DNA of 39,024 nucleotides from Clostridia bacterium (GTDB lineage Bacteria; Bacillota; Clostridia; Oscillospirales; Acutalibacteraceae): NCBI GenBank assembly GCA_017435865.1, contig JAFSEF010000002.1, positions 1 to 39,024 of the forward strand, read 5' to 3'. Shown piece by piece: positions 1 to 9,500 of this stretch (position 1 is its first letter; each line of letters starts with the position of its first letter). The notes under the pieces were generated by a model. It saw only the letters and a program-made list of their open reading frames with translations, ran no database searches and was not told where the DNA came from. The position numbers and the translations under genes were made by a program.

Positions 1-68
1 TCATCACCACTACCATCACTATTGCTGCCACGGCCCGTACCGCGGATGCAGATGGTAAGCAAAAATGA
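1..68 (+). other. 3' end of an upstream reading frame, frame uncertain
   Basis: The window opens inside a low-complexity stretch rich in CAC/CAT/ATC triplets. One frame ends at TAA 56-58 and reads as a His/Tyr/Cys-rich tail (HHHYHHYCCHGPYRGCRW). Another frame ends at TGA 66-68 with ordinary codons and overlaps the next start codon as ATGA, which would give translational coupling. Both are plausible 3' ends of a gene lying mostly outside the window, and I cannot choose between them. If the His/Cys-rich frame is right, it could be the core of another modified peptide like those encoded just downstream. Confidence 0.3.
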
Positions 69-343
69 CTGAAGAAGAACGCAATGTACTCAGTAACAAC
101 GGACTGACAGACAAAGCAAACAGTCTTGACATCCGTAAAACCGTAGATCTGTTCAATGAGTTCGGTATTGCACTTTCTTATGAGGATGTCAATGCTGCCT
201 GCAAAACCCTTGAACAACTTCTGCAAAAGAAAAACAATGATGAATCAGATGAAGATACACTGCGATTTGTCACGGGCGGCACCTGCCGTCAGTACATGGC
301 TACGATTGCACTGATTGATCACCTTGTTTTCGGCACAGCCTGA
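65..343 (+). CDS. Small RiPP-precursor-like protein (Nif11-like leader with Gly-Gly)
   Basis: This 92-residue protein reads like a ribosomal natural-product precursor. Residues 22-47 (DIRKTVDLFNEFGIALSYED...) resemble the Nif11-type helix pattern 'D...V.LA...GF.IS.EDL'. Residues 60-72 (ESDEDTLRFVTGG) resemble the acidic 'LSEEELE.VAGG' end of double-glycine leaders. The putative core after G71-G72 is about 20 residues with one Cys (TCRQYMATIALIDHLVFGTA), which is poor in modifiable residues for a typical lanthipeptide. The Shine-Dalgarno site is weak, so translation may be coupled to the upstream frame that ends at 66-68. No modification enzyme or transporter is visible in the window, although one could lie upstream. 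Alternatively it is an ordinary small hypothetical protein. The gene looks real; the RiPP reading is inference. Confidence 0.55.
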   Translation: MTEEERNVLSNNGLTDKANSLDIRKTVDLFNEFGIALSYEDVNAACKTLEQLLQKKNNDESDEDTLRFVTGGTCRQYMATIALIDHLVFGTA

Positions 344-354
344 AGTGTTTTCCC

Positions 355-388
355 GGGGACGGCAACCTTCCTACCACTTGCCGTCCCC
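355..388 (+). promoter_or_regulatory. 11-bp perfect hairpin between the two small peptide genes
   Basis: GGGGACGGCAA (355-365) and TTGCCGTCCCC (378-388) form a perfect 11-bp stem with a 12-nt loop. No T-tract follows, so it is not a canonical terminator. In this position it may stabilise the upstream mRNA or lower read-through between the two peptide genes. Confidence 0.55.
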
Positions 389-416
389 ATATTCTCTGAA
401 AGAAAGGATTTTCGCT

Positions 417-614
417 ATGGAAGACCGTTTTGAAAAAATGCTCGGTAAGGTTTTTAAATCCGCGGACGTGTCCGAAGGAGATGCCCTTGCACGGGAAATA
501 GATGAAGTGCTCGGCGAAGAACTTTCGGAAGACGATTTGTTTTTCGTTGCCGCAGCAGGCAACGGCCCCTCTTTTGACAAATTCACGGAATATGTCAAAA
601 ACAGAAAAAACTGA
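417..614 (+). CDS. Small acidic protein with leader-peptide-like motif
   Basis: A 65-residue protein starting at ATG 417, chosen because GAAAGGA lies about 9 nt upstream; a longer frame from 315 has no such site. Residues 35-48 (ELSEDDLFFVAAAG) closely match the conserved end of Nif11/NHLP-type RiPP leaders, here with Ala-Ala-Ala-Gly instead of Ala-Gly-Gly. A 17-residue tail, NGPSFDKFTEYVKNRKN, follows and lacks Cys. The protein is strongly acidic and helical upstream of the motif. It follows the similar protein at 65-343 after a hairpin, and the STAS gene lies 43 nt downstream. It could be a precursor, a decoy leader, or an unrelated small regulator. I do not recognise a specific family. Confidence 0.55.
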   Translation: MEDRFEKMLGKVFKSADVSEGDALAREIDEVLGEELSEDDLFFVAAAGNGPSFDKFTEYVKNRKN

Positions 615-657
615 ATCCGCAAGCCTTGCAAATTGAACCGGCAGGTGATATTATAAT

Positions 658-1020
658 ATGCGAAGAATGAACATGAACACCCTGGAGATTCTGGATAATC
701 AAGGTAACATCCTGCTTCGTATTGCAGAATCTCTTGAAAACAATGTATTTCATTTTAAAGTCATCGGTAGGCTCAGTGAGCAAACCGCACACGAGTTCGG
801 AGATGAACTGAGTGCGGCTTTTTTTGCTTGCAAAGCCATCTGCATCGACATGAGCGAAACCGAATCGATTTCGGGTCTTGCTCTGCAGAATCTTTTAAAG
901 GCACAACAAACAGCCGATGCAAAGGATATTTCCATGACGCTTCTGAATCTTTCCGATGCGGTCATGCAGACATTTGTTGCAAACAGCTTTACGGAATGCT
1001 TCAATATTGAAGAGCGTTAA
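658..1020 (+). CDS. STAS-domain protein (anti-sigma-factor-antagonist type)
   Basis: A 120-residue single-domain STAS protein of the SpoIIAA/RsbV type. Such proteins bind partner anti-sigma kinases and are switched by serine phosphorylation. Residues 61-80 (ICIDMSETESISGLALQNLL) align with the conserved 'D.S...fiDSSGLg.ll' strand-helix, and S72 sits at the usual phosphorylation position. AGGTGAT ends 9 nt before ATG 658, so I prefer that start over ATGs at 667 and 673. The Shine-Dalgarno sequence runs into an AT-rich TATTATAAT stretch that also resembles a -10 box. The gene heads a + strand run with a TIR-FHA protein and a PP2C phosphatase, which fits a partner-switch where PP2C dephosphorylates STAS. 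No RsbW-like kinase is visible in the window. Confidence 0.75.
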   Translation: MRRMNMNTLEILDNQGNILLRIAESLENNVFHFKVIGRLSEQTAHEFGDELSAAFFACKAICIDMSETESISGLALQNLLKAQQTADAKDISMTLLNLSDAVMQTFVANSFTECFNIEER

Positions 1021-1045
1021 TACAAAATGAGGGAGAGCGTTTTTT

Positions 1046-1813
1046 TTGGAGAAGATGTGTCGCGTACCGGCCTATGAGGGCAACGAAAAATATATATTTT
1101 TCAGTTATTGCCACCAGGACAATGAGGCCGCGTTCAGGCTGATTGAAAAACTGACAGAAAAGGGATATCGTATCTGGTATGATGACGGCATACGTGCGGG
1201 CGAAGACTGGCCCGAAGTGATTGCACGTCATCTGGATGCCTGTACGGTTTTTCTTGCTTTTCTGACGGAAAATGCTGCAAACTCCCACAACTGCAGAAAA
1301 GAAATCACCTTTGCACTGGAACAGAAAAAGCAGGTCGTTGCCGTCAAGGATGCTCCCATACAGCTTTCTCTGGGTATGCAGATGCAGCTCTCCACAAGTC
1401 ATATGCTATTCCGCTATGAATACGCATCGGATGAAGAGTTTCTTGCAAAACTCTCAAAAGCCAACGGATTTGCAGACTGCTGCGGCAGCGGTCAGGACAG
1501 CCCCCCGGAACAAAAGATTTATTGCATCCGTGCACAGGCAAACGGCGATTTCAAATACATTGAATCGGACCGTTTTGTGATCGGCAGAAGCGAAACCAAC
1601 GCCGATTTTATCATCAAAGGCAACAAAACCGTCAGCCGTGAACACGCCATCATCACACGTTCCGGCAATACATATTATATCAAGGACAACAATTCCACCA
1701 ACGGCACCAAAGTCAACGGCAAAAGACTTGACCGCGGCGGGTACTGTCTGCTGAAAGACGGTGACACCATTTACCTTTCGGGAGAATACCTGCAATTTCT
1801 GCTGATCAGATAA
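1046..1813 (+). CDS. TIR-FHA fusion protein
   Basis: A 255-residue cytoplasmic protein with an N-terminal TIR domain (about residues 15-140) and a C-terminal FHA domain (about 160-255). TIR hallmarks are the first strand YIFFSYCHQD, the WYDD segment near 44-47, and NCRKEI with E86 at the position of the catalytic glutamate of NAD-cleaving TIRs. FHA hallmarks are GR (180-181), S197-x-x-H200 and the NSTNG loop ending at G220, which together bind phosphothreonine peptides. The start is TTG 1046, because GAGGGAGAG lies about 9 nt upstream; an ATG at 1055 has only a close GGAG. The PP2C gene follows after 51 nt. The FHA domain probably reads a phosphoprotein and tethers or controls the TIR. Whether the TIR is an NADase or only a scaffold cannot be told from sequence. 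Confidence 0.85.
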   Translation: MEKMCRVPAYEGNEKYIFFSYCHQDNEAAFRLIEKLTEKGYRIWYDDGIRAGEDWPEVIARHLDACTVFLAFLTENAANSHNCRKEITFALEQKKQVVAVKDAPIQLSLGMQMQLSTSHMLFRYEYASDEEFLAKLSKANGFADCCGSGQDSPPEQKIYCIRAQANGDFKYIESDRFVIGRSETNADFIIKGNKTVSREHAIITRSGNTYYIKDNNSTNGTKVNGKRLDRGGYCLLKDGDTIYLSGEYLQFLLIR

Positions 1814-1864
1814 AAAAGTATACCGGCAGCGTGTGTTCTTGTTGTCCGAAAAAGGAGAATGCCC

Positions 1865-2572
1865 ATGAAATATTGCACCTACACTGATGTGGGAAGCAGG
1901 GCAAACAATGAAGACTATCTTACCGTCGCATCTGTCGGCAACCGCCATCTGCTGATTGTCAACGACGGTGTCGGCGGTGCACAGGCAGGCGAACTTGCCG
2001 CACAGGCAGCCGCCGATGAAATGAAAGCTCTTTTTCTTGCATCGGATCTTTCATTTGATCTTAAAACGGCGGTGCTTGCCGCCAATGACCGTGTTTTCCG
2101 TTTGCAGCATGAAACGGGAAAAGACATGAAAACCACTGTCACGGCAGTGTACATCACCGAAAAAGAAGTGCAGTGTGCACACGTCGGTGATTCCAGAATT
2201 TATCTTTTTACACAAGAAAATATTCTCTACCGTTCCCTCGACCACAGTGCCGCACAGGCGGCCGTATTTGCAGGTGAAATTGACGAAAGCGGCATACGCA
2301 CCTATCCGTCCCGCAATGTTCTCAGCCGTGCATTGGGCGTTTATCGCGAGCTGCCCGTTTCGGTGGAAACGTTTCCGTTTTCCGCAGTCAGAGGAATGCT
2401 TCTTTGTACGGACGGTTTCTGGGAATATGTATATGAGGACGAAATGCTGTCCCTGTTCCGTTTTGCAGACGATCCGCAACAGTGGCTCGGTTCGATGCAG
2501 AGCCTGCTGAAAGCACGTGTCGGCATCAGACATGACAACAATACGGCCATTGCCGTTATGGTTGTAATATAA
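1865..2572 (+). CDS. PP2C-family Ser/Thr protein phosphatase
   Basis: A 235-residue single-domain metal-dependent phosphatase of the bacterial PP2C/Stp class, expected in the cytoplasm. Motifs in order: GSRANNED with D17, VNDGVGG with D34 (usual form ADGMGG), HVGDSRIYL (106-114), CTDGFWE with D183, and HDNNTAI with D224 for the last metal ligand. AGGAG at 1853-1857 is 7 nt from ATG 1865 and too close to ATG 1859, so 1865 is the start. Located between TIR-FHA and a secreted EEP lipoprotein. Likely substrates are the STAS protein or the phosphothreonine ligand of the FHA domain. No protein kinase is present in the window and one may lie upstream. Confidence 0.88.
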   Translation: MKYCTYTDVGSRANNEDYLTVASVGNRHLLIVNDGVGGAQAGELAAQAAADEMKALFLASDLSFDLKTAVLAANDRVFRLQHETGKDMKTTVTAVYITEKEVQCAHVGDSRIYLFTQENILYRSLDHSAAQAAVFAGEIDESGIRTYPSRNVLSRALGVYRELPVSVETFPFSAVRGMLLCTDGFWEYVYEDEMLSLFRFADDPQQWLGSMQSLLKARVGIRHDNNTAIAVMVVI

Positions 2573-2596
2573 CAAGACAAAAAGGGAGTTTTTCAG

Positions 2597-3463
2597 ATGA
2601 AAAAAACATGCTTGCGTATTCTTTCCTGCGTACTCACAATTCTGAGCATCACGGCAATGTTTGTCGGCTGCTCCGAAAAGGAAATCGTCAAAAAGGACGA
2701 GCTCACCGACTCTGAGAGCATTCGTGTCATGTCTTTCAATATTCGTTGTGGTGAGTACAAAAAAAGAAAGAACATCGTTCCGCAGCTCATTCAGGAATAT
2801 GCACCCGATACCGTCGGTATTCAGGAATGCACCTATGAATGGTACATACAGCTCACCGAAAAGCTCCCCGAATATGAATTCATCGGTGTCGGCAGAGATT
2901 CGGGCGGACTGGATGAAGACTGCGGTGAAATTTCTGCGGTTCTGTTCCGCAAAGACAAATACACCCTTGTGGAAAGCGACACATTCTGGATTTCAGAAAC
3001 ACCCGATGAAGTTTCCTACGGTTGGGATGCTGCCTGCAGACGTATATGCACCTGGGTTATTCTCAAAAACAACGAAACAGGTGAAGAATTTGCCCACGTC
3101 AACACACACCTTGACCATGAGGGGGACCTTGCACGTGTCAACGGCTCAAAAATGGTTGCAGACCATGCTATGACATTTGATATGCCCACTGTTCTGACAG
3201 GCGACTTCAACTTCAAAAAGGAAACCGACCTTTATAACGGCATCACCGAAACAGGTCTCAGAGATACACAGGACCTTGCCGAAAACACCATGGACGGCAA
3301 AACTTACCACGGTTATGACGGCGGTGAAGAAGGCAAACCGATCGATTTCATTTTTGTCAACGATTCCGTCAGTTCCGTTTCCGCATACAAGATCGTGCGT
3401 GACAAGTATGCAGGCAAATACTCGTCCGACCACTATCCCATCTATGCGGATATGAAGTTCTGA
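2597..3463 (+). CDS. Secreted lipoprotein, endonuclease/exonuclease/phosphatase family
   Basis: A 288-residue EEP-superfamily hydrolase with an N-terminal lipoprotein signal (hydrophobic 7-24, lipobox FVGC with C25), so it should be anchored outside the membrane. Catalytic and metal motifs are intact: MSFNIR with N48, GIQE with E77, NTHLDH with H171, TGDFN with D203/N205, IDFIF with D250, and SDHYP with D278/H279. The family cleaves phosphodiester or phosphomonoester bonds in DNA, inositol phosphates or lipids, and the motifs do not fix the substrate. The gene follows the PP2C stop by 24 nt with an AAAGGGAG site, so it is probably co-transcribed, and it ends at the terminator at 3493. An extracellular enzyme in a cytoplasmic phospho-signalling operon is unexpected. 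Confidence 0.88.
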   Translation: MKKTCLRILSCVLTILSITAMFVGCSEKEIVKKDELTDSESIRVMSFNIRCGEYKKRKNIVPQLIQEYAPDTVGIQECTYEWYIQLTEKLPEYEFIGVGRDSGGLDEDCGEISAVLFRKDKYTLVESDTFWISETPDEVSYGWDAACRRICTWVILKNNETGEEFAHVNTHLDHEGDLARVNGSKMVADHAMTFDMPTVLTGDFNFKKETDLYNGITETGLRDTQDLAENTMDGKTYHGYDGGEEGKPIDFIFVNDSVSSVSAYKIVRDKYAGKYSSDHYPIYADMKF

Positions 3464-3492
3464 ACCGCAAAAAACAGAAAGATATACAAAAC

Positions 3493-3532
3493 AAAGGATT
3501 GCTTTCCCCAACGGGACGGCAATCCTTTTTTG
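3493..3532 (+). terminator. Intrinsic terminator after the EEP gene, probably bidirectional
   Basis: AAAGGATTGC (3493-3502) pairs with GCAATCCTTT (3519-3528), followed by a T-run to 3532. The complementary strand also ends in a T-rich run, so it may also serve the converging gene at 3585. Confidence 0.85.
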
Positions 3533-3574
3533 GTGTTTTACGGAAAATGGGGATTATTGATTAAAGGAGAACCC
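3532..3574 (+). repeat. Degenerate copy of the dispersed terminator-linked repeat
   Basis: GGTGTTTTACGGAAAA followed by TTGATTAAA and GAGAACC matches the left part of the repeats at 15356-15413 and 38825-38878. All three begin directly at the T-tract of a terminator. Confidence 0.45.
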
Positions 3575-3584
3575 TTTTTTGTGT

Positions 3585-6500
3585 TTATTCATCCGACAGC
3601 ATTTTCAGCAGCAGCAAAAACCAGCCTGCCGAACCCGTATACAAACTCCAGCCGCCTCTGCCGCAAAGCTCTCCGACGGCTGCCACATCACCGCAAGGGG
3701 CATAAGGTTCTGCCCGATACCGTTTTGCTGCCGCATCCTTACCCTGTTCATACCGCATGGCAGGACAGATCGCTTTTGCAACTTCCTTTGCCTGCTCACG
3801 CAAACCTGCCTGCAACAAAGCAAGTGCAAACCACACGGCCGCATGGGTATACTGTCCGCCGTTTTCACGCACACCGACAGGATAAAAATTGATATACCCT
3901 GCATATTTTGTATGCGGCTCAAACGGAGTTTCAAAAAGACGGACAAGTCCTGCACGCGGATCAAACAATCGGTTATAAGCCGTTGCAAGTGCCGTACGCA
4001 CACGATGGCGGTCAGGCATGGAACAGAACACGGCAAAACTCTGCGGCAGCACGTCCAGAGTGCAGGCAGGACTGTCCTCGGCACCCAGAGGCGTACCGTC
4101 ATCAAAAAAGGCTCGCAGATACCGGTCTTCTTCCCATGCACAGCGGTCAATGTTCATTTTCACACTTGCCGCAAGTGCCCTGAAACGTGCAAAATGACGA
4201 CGATCCCCCACAAGATCACACACTTCACTGAAGCGTTCAAGGGTCAGTGACAGGAACATGGCAAGCCACACACTCTCTCCTTTTCCGTTTTCACCGACCG
4301 CACCCATGGCATCGTTCCAGTCACCGCCGCCCATCAGCGGCAAACCGTGTTCACCGAAACGGCAGGCACGCACAATCGCCTGCACACAATGGGCATACAG
4401 ACTGCTTTTGGTATCGCCGCGTTCATAACGTGCATAGCGGTCTTTTTCGTTTTCACGCAGTTGTTCTGCCTGCAGGTATGCGATTTTTGTTTGCAGAATA
4501 CCGACATCCTTCGTGTGCAGAACATACAGTGCCGTCACAAACGGCAGCCACAGCAGATCATCCGAACACCGCGTACGCACCCCGACGATGTGTGCTTTGC
4601 GTTCCCCTTTTGGAAACAAAACATGATGCCAGTGCAAAACGTCCCCTTCCGCAAACTGTGCAGCTGCACAACGCAGAATCTGCCTGCGTGTGAGATGCGG
4701 TGTGCGGTACATAAGACAGAGAGCATCCTGCAGCTGATCACGAAAACCCCATGCACCGCCGCACTGCCAGAATCCGCACCGTGCAGAAAAACGGGTATCG
4801 AGCACCGTATGCAACAGCAATCCGTTTCCGAATGCATCGAGCACAGGGTCACCCGTACGGATCTGTGCGGCGATACTTTTTTTCGGCACAAACGGAACGA
4901 GTGACAGTTTTTGCAATGCCTCTTGCGTACGGGCAAACTGCAAAGTGAACACCACCGCAGAAGAAGCCCCCGACGGCAAAGACAGTTTTGTGCAGACGGC
5001 TGTTTGCTGTGTCAGGGTTTCGGCAGCTTCTTTCGGCAGTTTTCCCTCACCGTGCAAAAAGGCAAAACAGGCGTCCTCCGCAAAAGAACAAAAACTCTCC
5101 CGATCGCAGGACAACAACGCAAATCCCGGCACATCCGCATTGACAGGATTGTACATAAGCACATTGCCGTCCGTACCGCAGGCACGCACAAACCTGCTGT
5201 CTGCGGCAGATGCGGAAAGAATCGGTTGCAGCTGATACGCAAGCGTGATGTTCTTCTGCCCTGCCGTTGTGTTTTTCAGGTACACACTCAACCGTTTTCT
5301 TTGTGCTTTTGCATCCGCAGCCACCGCAAGGCGGAACGCAATGCCGTCCGCACTGCCCATATACACAGCCTGTGTATCCGTGTACTGACAAGCAGCTCCC
5401 TTGCACAAAGACCATACCGACGTGCCGTTTCCAAGCAGCAACTCCTCACCGTCTCCGCCGGCACGCGTATCATTCCGCCAAGGGGTGATTTTGTTACGCT
5501 GTGCATTGCCTGCCCACGTAAATCCGGGCGAATCATCTGCTGCCAGAAAACCGAAAACGGAATTGGATTGTGTCACACACCACGGCACCGGCGGTGTGTG
5601 CGAAAACTGCCAGCCACATGGGACAGCTCCGTTTTCCTGTTGTGCCGGAGTGACGGACAAGCGTTCATAGTGTTGCACAAACTGCGGCAGCAAGGTTTCT
5701 TCCCTGTCATACGGCAACACGCAAAGTGAAAACGCACGCAATGAAGACAGGGTCGCATCGGTCAGGCTGCTTTTTTGCAGCGCCTTCGGCAACACCTCTG
5801 CAAATCCTTTTATGCCTGCTGCCGTTTCACGGACAACCGCATCGGGTGTGTCGGAATAACCGCCGGTTCTGCCGCGTACAAAAACAAAATCTGCAGCCAG
5901 CCCCAAAGCGGTCATCCGTGACTGCAGGGTGATAAAATCAACAAGCTGTGAGCGTTCATCTTCTGCCTGCGTTTCAAGCAGCACAACAGGTACATCTCCC
6001 GAAACACCTGCCGCCCACAGATCGGCACGTGAAACAGCCTGCAGTCTTGCTTTTTTTACACTTTTAGCGGCAGGTGCATCAAAAAAGAGCTGTGCACAGA
6101 TGTTTTCCGCCGTATGCAGCAGCCGCGGTTGACGGGTAAACGGATTGAGAGCACATTTTTGTGTATCCGGCAAAGGGCGGGCACGCACCGCACGCAAACG
6201 TTGTGCCGCTTCCGACGGAGTTGCGGCTGCGGTGAGAATGAGTGTATGCTCAACAGACTCACCGCCTTCTGCCGCAACGGGAATGTGCAGAGCAAGACAG
6301 CGGTCTGTTCCCGATAGATTGTTTTGCAACTGCCCGAATGAAGCCGTCACGGGGAACGCATCCGCACCGCCACGGAAAAGCACCTGTTCCCGATCGGTTT
6401 CAAAACTGAAGGGTGCACTGTCCCACAAACCAACAGCCATAAACAGACCGTTTTCGGCATTCTGTCTGCCGAAAATGAATATTTTTTCTTCCTCGTCATA

Positions 6501-9500
6501 CGAACACGAAACAAACAACCGACTGTAAGCAGGATGCTCATCTGCAGAAAAAACAGGCAGCAGCAGAGGTTCAAGATAAAAACAAACAGCTGCTTTTTGT
6601 CGCTCCTGTGCGGTGTTGTCCACGCGGACAGGAAACAGTGCGGCAGGCATGGTCGGATGCACTGCCTGTGCCGTACGCACCGAAAAGGGTCCGCACTGCT
6701 GCTGCGAAGAAACGGCCGTCTGCGAAAACTGCATATTGCAGGCAGCATCGGCAGCAAGCGGATAGACTTGGTCTTTATAAATACAGGCGACCGCCGTACC
6801 GCCACAGAACGTGCGGTTTTGCAAAAGACGGTTGCCCGCAAAAACCTGCACATTGCGGCCGTAGCGATCGGCAAGACTTGTCCATTCACCGTTTGCCGCG
6901 AAGAATACATTTTCGCACAGCACAGTCTCCTGTGCACGGTCGGGTCGTACAGGCAACAGCGGCATGGTACCGGGCTGCACATCACGGAACACACGCGTGC
7001 AGGCAGATGCTTTTTCTTCGAGCAGACCTGCTGCAGGGGAAACCATGGGATTGCTCATAAAACGACGTACAAAAATACCGTCCGTCAGACAGTTGGCTGC
7101 TCCCAACAAACTCATTCCGACATGGTGTGCCATGTACGAACGCACAACACAGTAATCCTCACCGTTGGTCCGCTTCGGCGTAAAATCCGCAGCTTCACAA
7201 AAACCGTAGCGACCGTACAGATGCATGGTACGCAGGCGGTTGAGGTTGTGCACTGCAAGACGCGGAAACTGCAGCAATGCCAGATACGAAGCATAAGGAG
7301 CAACCACATTTTCATAATCGGCAACACGTTTCAGGGCAAGCGGTGCAACACCGTGTGCTTTGTAAGCATAGTTCAGTGCACTGTCACAGGCATAGTATCC
7401 GCTTTCGGTAATCCCCCACGGAATGCCTGCATGGGCGGCATGACGTTTTTGTACATACAGACAAAATGACAAAGATTCCGCAGAAAATGAATTGTCGGGC
7501 ACCGGCAGAAACAGACAGGGCATGAAATATTCAAAAAATGTACCCGTCCAGGACACCGCACCGCTGAAAGAGTCCTTACGGACAGCGGTTCTGCCGAGAC
7601 TCCTCCAATGTTCACCCGGCACCTGTCCGCTTGCGACGGCAAGAAAAGAGGTCATGCGGGCTTCACTCATGTATAAGTCATAACATGAGGGGGACTTCTG
7701 ACGGGTGTCGGCATCCATCCCGACATAAAACAAACGGCGGTTTTCGTTATAAAGATTGCGAAGATCTGTGTTTTTCAGCAATTTGCGAATGCGTAAGATC
7801 TGCGTTTGCAACTGCGGACACGCAGGCAGATACGTCTGCAATCCCTGTTCGAGTGCCGCAAGACAACACAAAAAATTTCCCGAATCGACGGTGGAAACAT
7901 ACCGCGGCGGCAATGCCTGCAAAGTACGCGTATCGTACCAGTTCAGGAGATTACCCTCTGCTTTTTCGAGTTTTTCGACTGTATCAAGGGTGCGGCTGAT
8001 GCGTGTGCACAAACCGCTTGCATCGATGAATGAAAAATCCGCAGCCGCCAGTATGCAGCACAGATACAATCCGATGTTGGTCGGGGATGTGCGGTGTGCA
8101 ATACGAAAAACAGGTGTTTCCTGCAAATTGTCGGGCGGCAGGAAATGGTCTTCCTCCCCTGCATTTTCTTCAAAGAATTTCCACATTGCCGCACAATCGG
8201 ACAGCAGCATATCCTTTTGAGAAGAAGTGAGCTGTTGCCGCTGCGGCACACGGGCAGATGCAAACAAAGAAAAAACAACATTGACAGCAAACAGCAGACC
8301 GATCACACGGGCAAACACCGTACCTGTCCAGAACAAAACACCTGCACACGCAAGCGGAAACACAATATGCTGTAAGGGTTGCGAAGCGGCAGCGGAATCC
8401 GACTGTGCAGCGGTTTTCCATTCAAGCAGACGTTTATGCGAAACAAGCATCCGCCACAACGACCGCACAGCTGCCGAAACACAGCACCACACCGTCTGCG
8501 GCAACATCCCCACAAGCAGCAGACACCGCACAAACGCACCGATTTCGCCCGGTATGCGTGAAGAAAAATAGCGACTTGAGAGCGAAAACGGTCCTTGTGC
8601 AAACACCGTACGCAATGCGGCAAACAAATCTCCTGCACACGAACTCAGCACCGCTGCAAGCTGCAACACAAAAGCGGCTTGCGTGTCGCAAAAAAGGCTG
8701 ACCGCAAGCAGCACCATTGCAGCAATCGGCGTAACGGCTCGTCGCAGATTGTCCGCAAGAAGAAGTTTTGTGTTGGCCGGCAGACGGCATTTTCCGACGG
8801 GCATAAACAAAAACCGGGCATTCTGCCAGTCACCGCGTAACCACCTGTGGAGTCGTTCAAAATAGGACCTTTCACTGACGGGAAAACTGTCCGTAAAGCT
8901 GCCGCGACCGTCGAATGCTGTACGAAGAATGCCGCCCTCCAGACAGTCATGGCTTAAGACATACTGCTGCGGAAACGATCGGCAAAGACGGTGAAACAAA
9001 CGCACATCCACAAGTCCTTTGCCCGTGAAATTGCTGCTGCCGAACAGTGCCATACCGCGTTCGCTGACACCCGATGTATAGACTCCCGCACCGCCACCGT
9101 CATTCATAAGCACCGAAAAAAGACTTTGTGCGGCACTTTGCAGCGAAACCCGTGCAGAGGGCACAATGACGGCAAACCCCTGTTCGACCCGCGTGCAGGC
9201 GGCATCCGTACGGGGACGGTTCAACGGATGCATCGCTGCGGCTACGGCAAAGGAAAGCGTGTCGAATGACAATACGGTATCGGCATCCAATGTAAAAAGA
9301 TAACGTGTGTCTTTCAGTTTCTGCGTGTCGCCGTGCAGCACAGCAAACCCGCTGTCGGCATTGCCTGCTATAACAGAAGCAAGTGTAACCAGTGCACCTC
9401 GTTTGCGTTCATGGGCAGTGTATTCCCCTTGCGTGGGTGAAAAAACACGTCCGCGTACAGCAAACAGGAATCCGCCGCCGTAACGCTCGTTCAGCTTATC

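Noticed and set aside
649-657. TATTATAAT as the -10 box of a leaderless STAS transcript, with TTGCAA 17 bp upstream
   Set aside because: AGGTGAT at 643-649 is a good ribosome binding site for ATG 658, so this stretch is better explained as part of a translated mRNA; a promoter there would remove that site.
6534-7469. 311-codon + strand frame inside the glucan-synthase region
   Set aside because: Antisense shadow; Arg/His/Cys-rich translation with no domain and no ribosome binding site.
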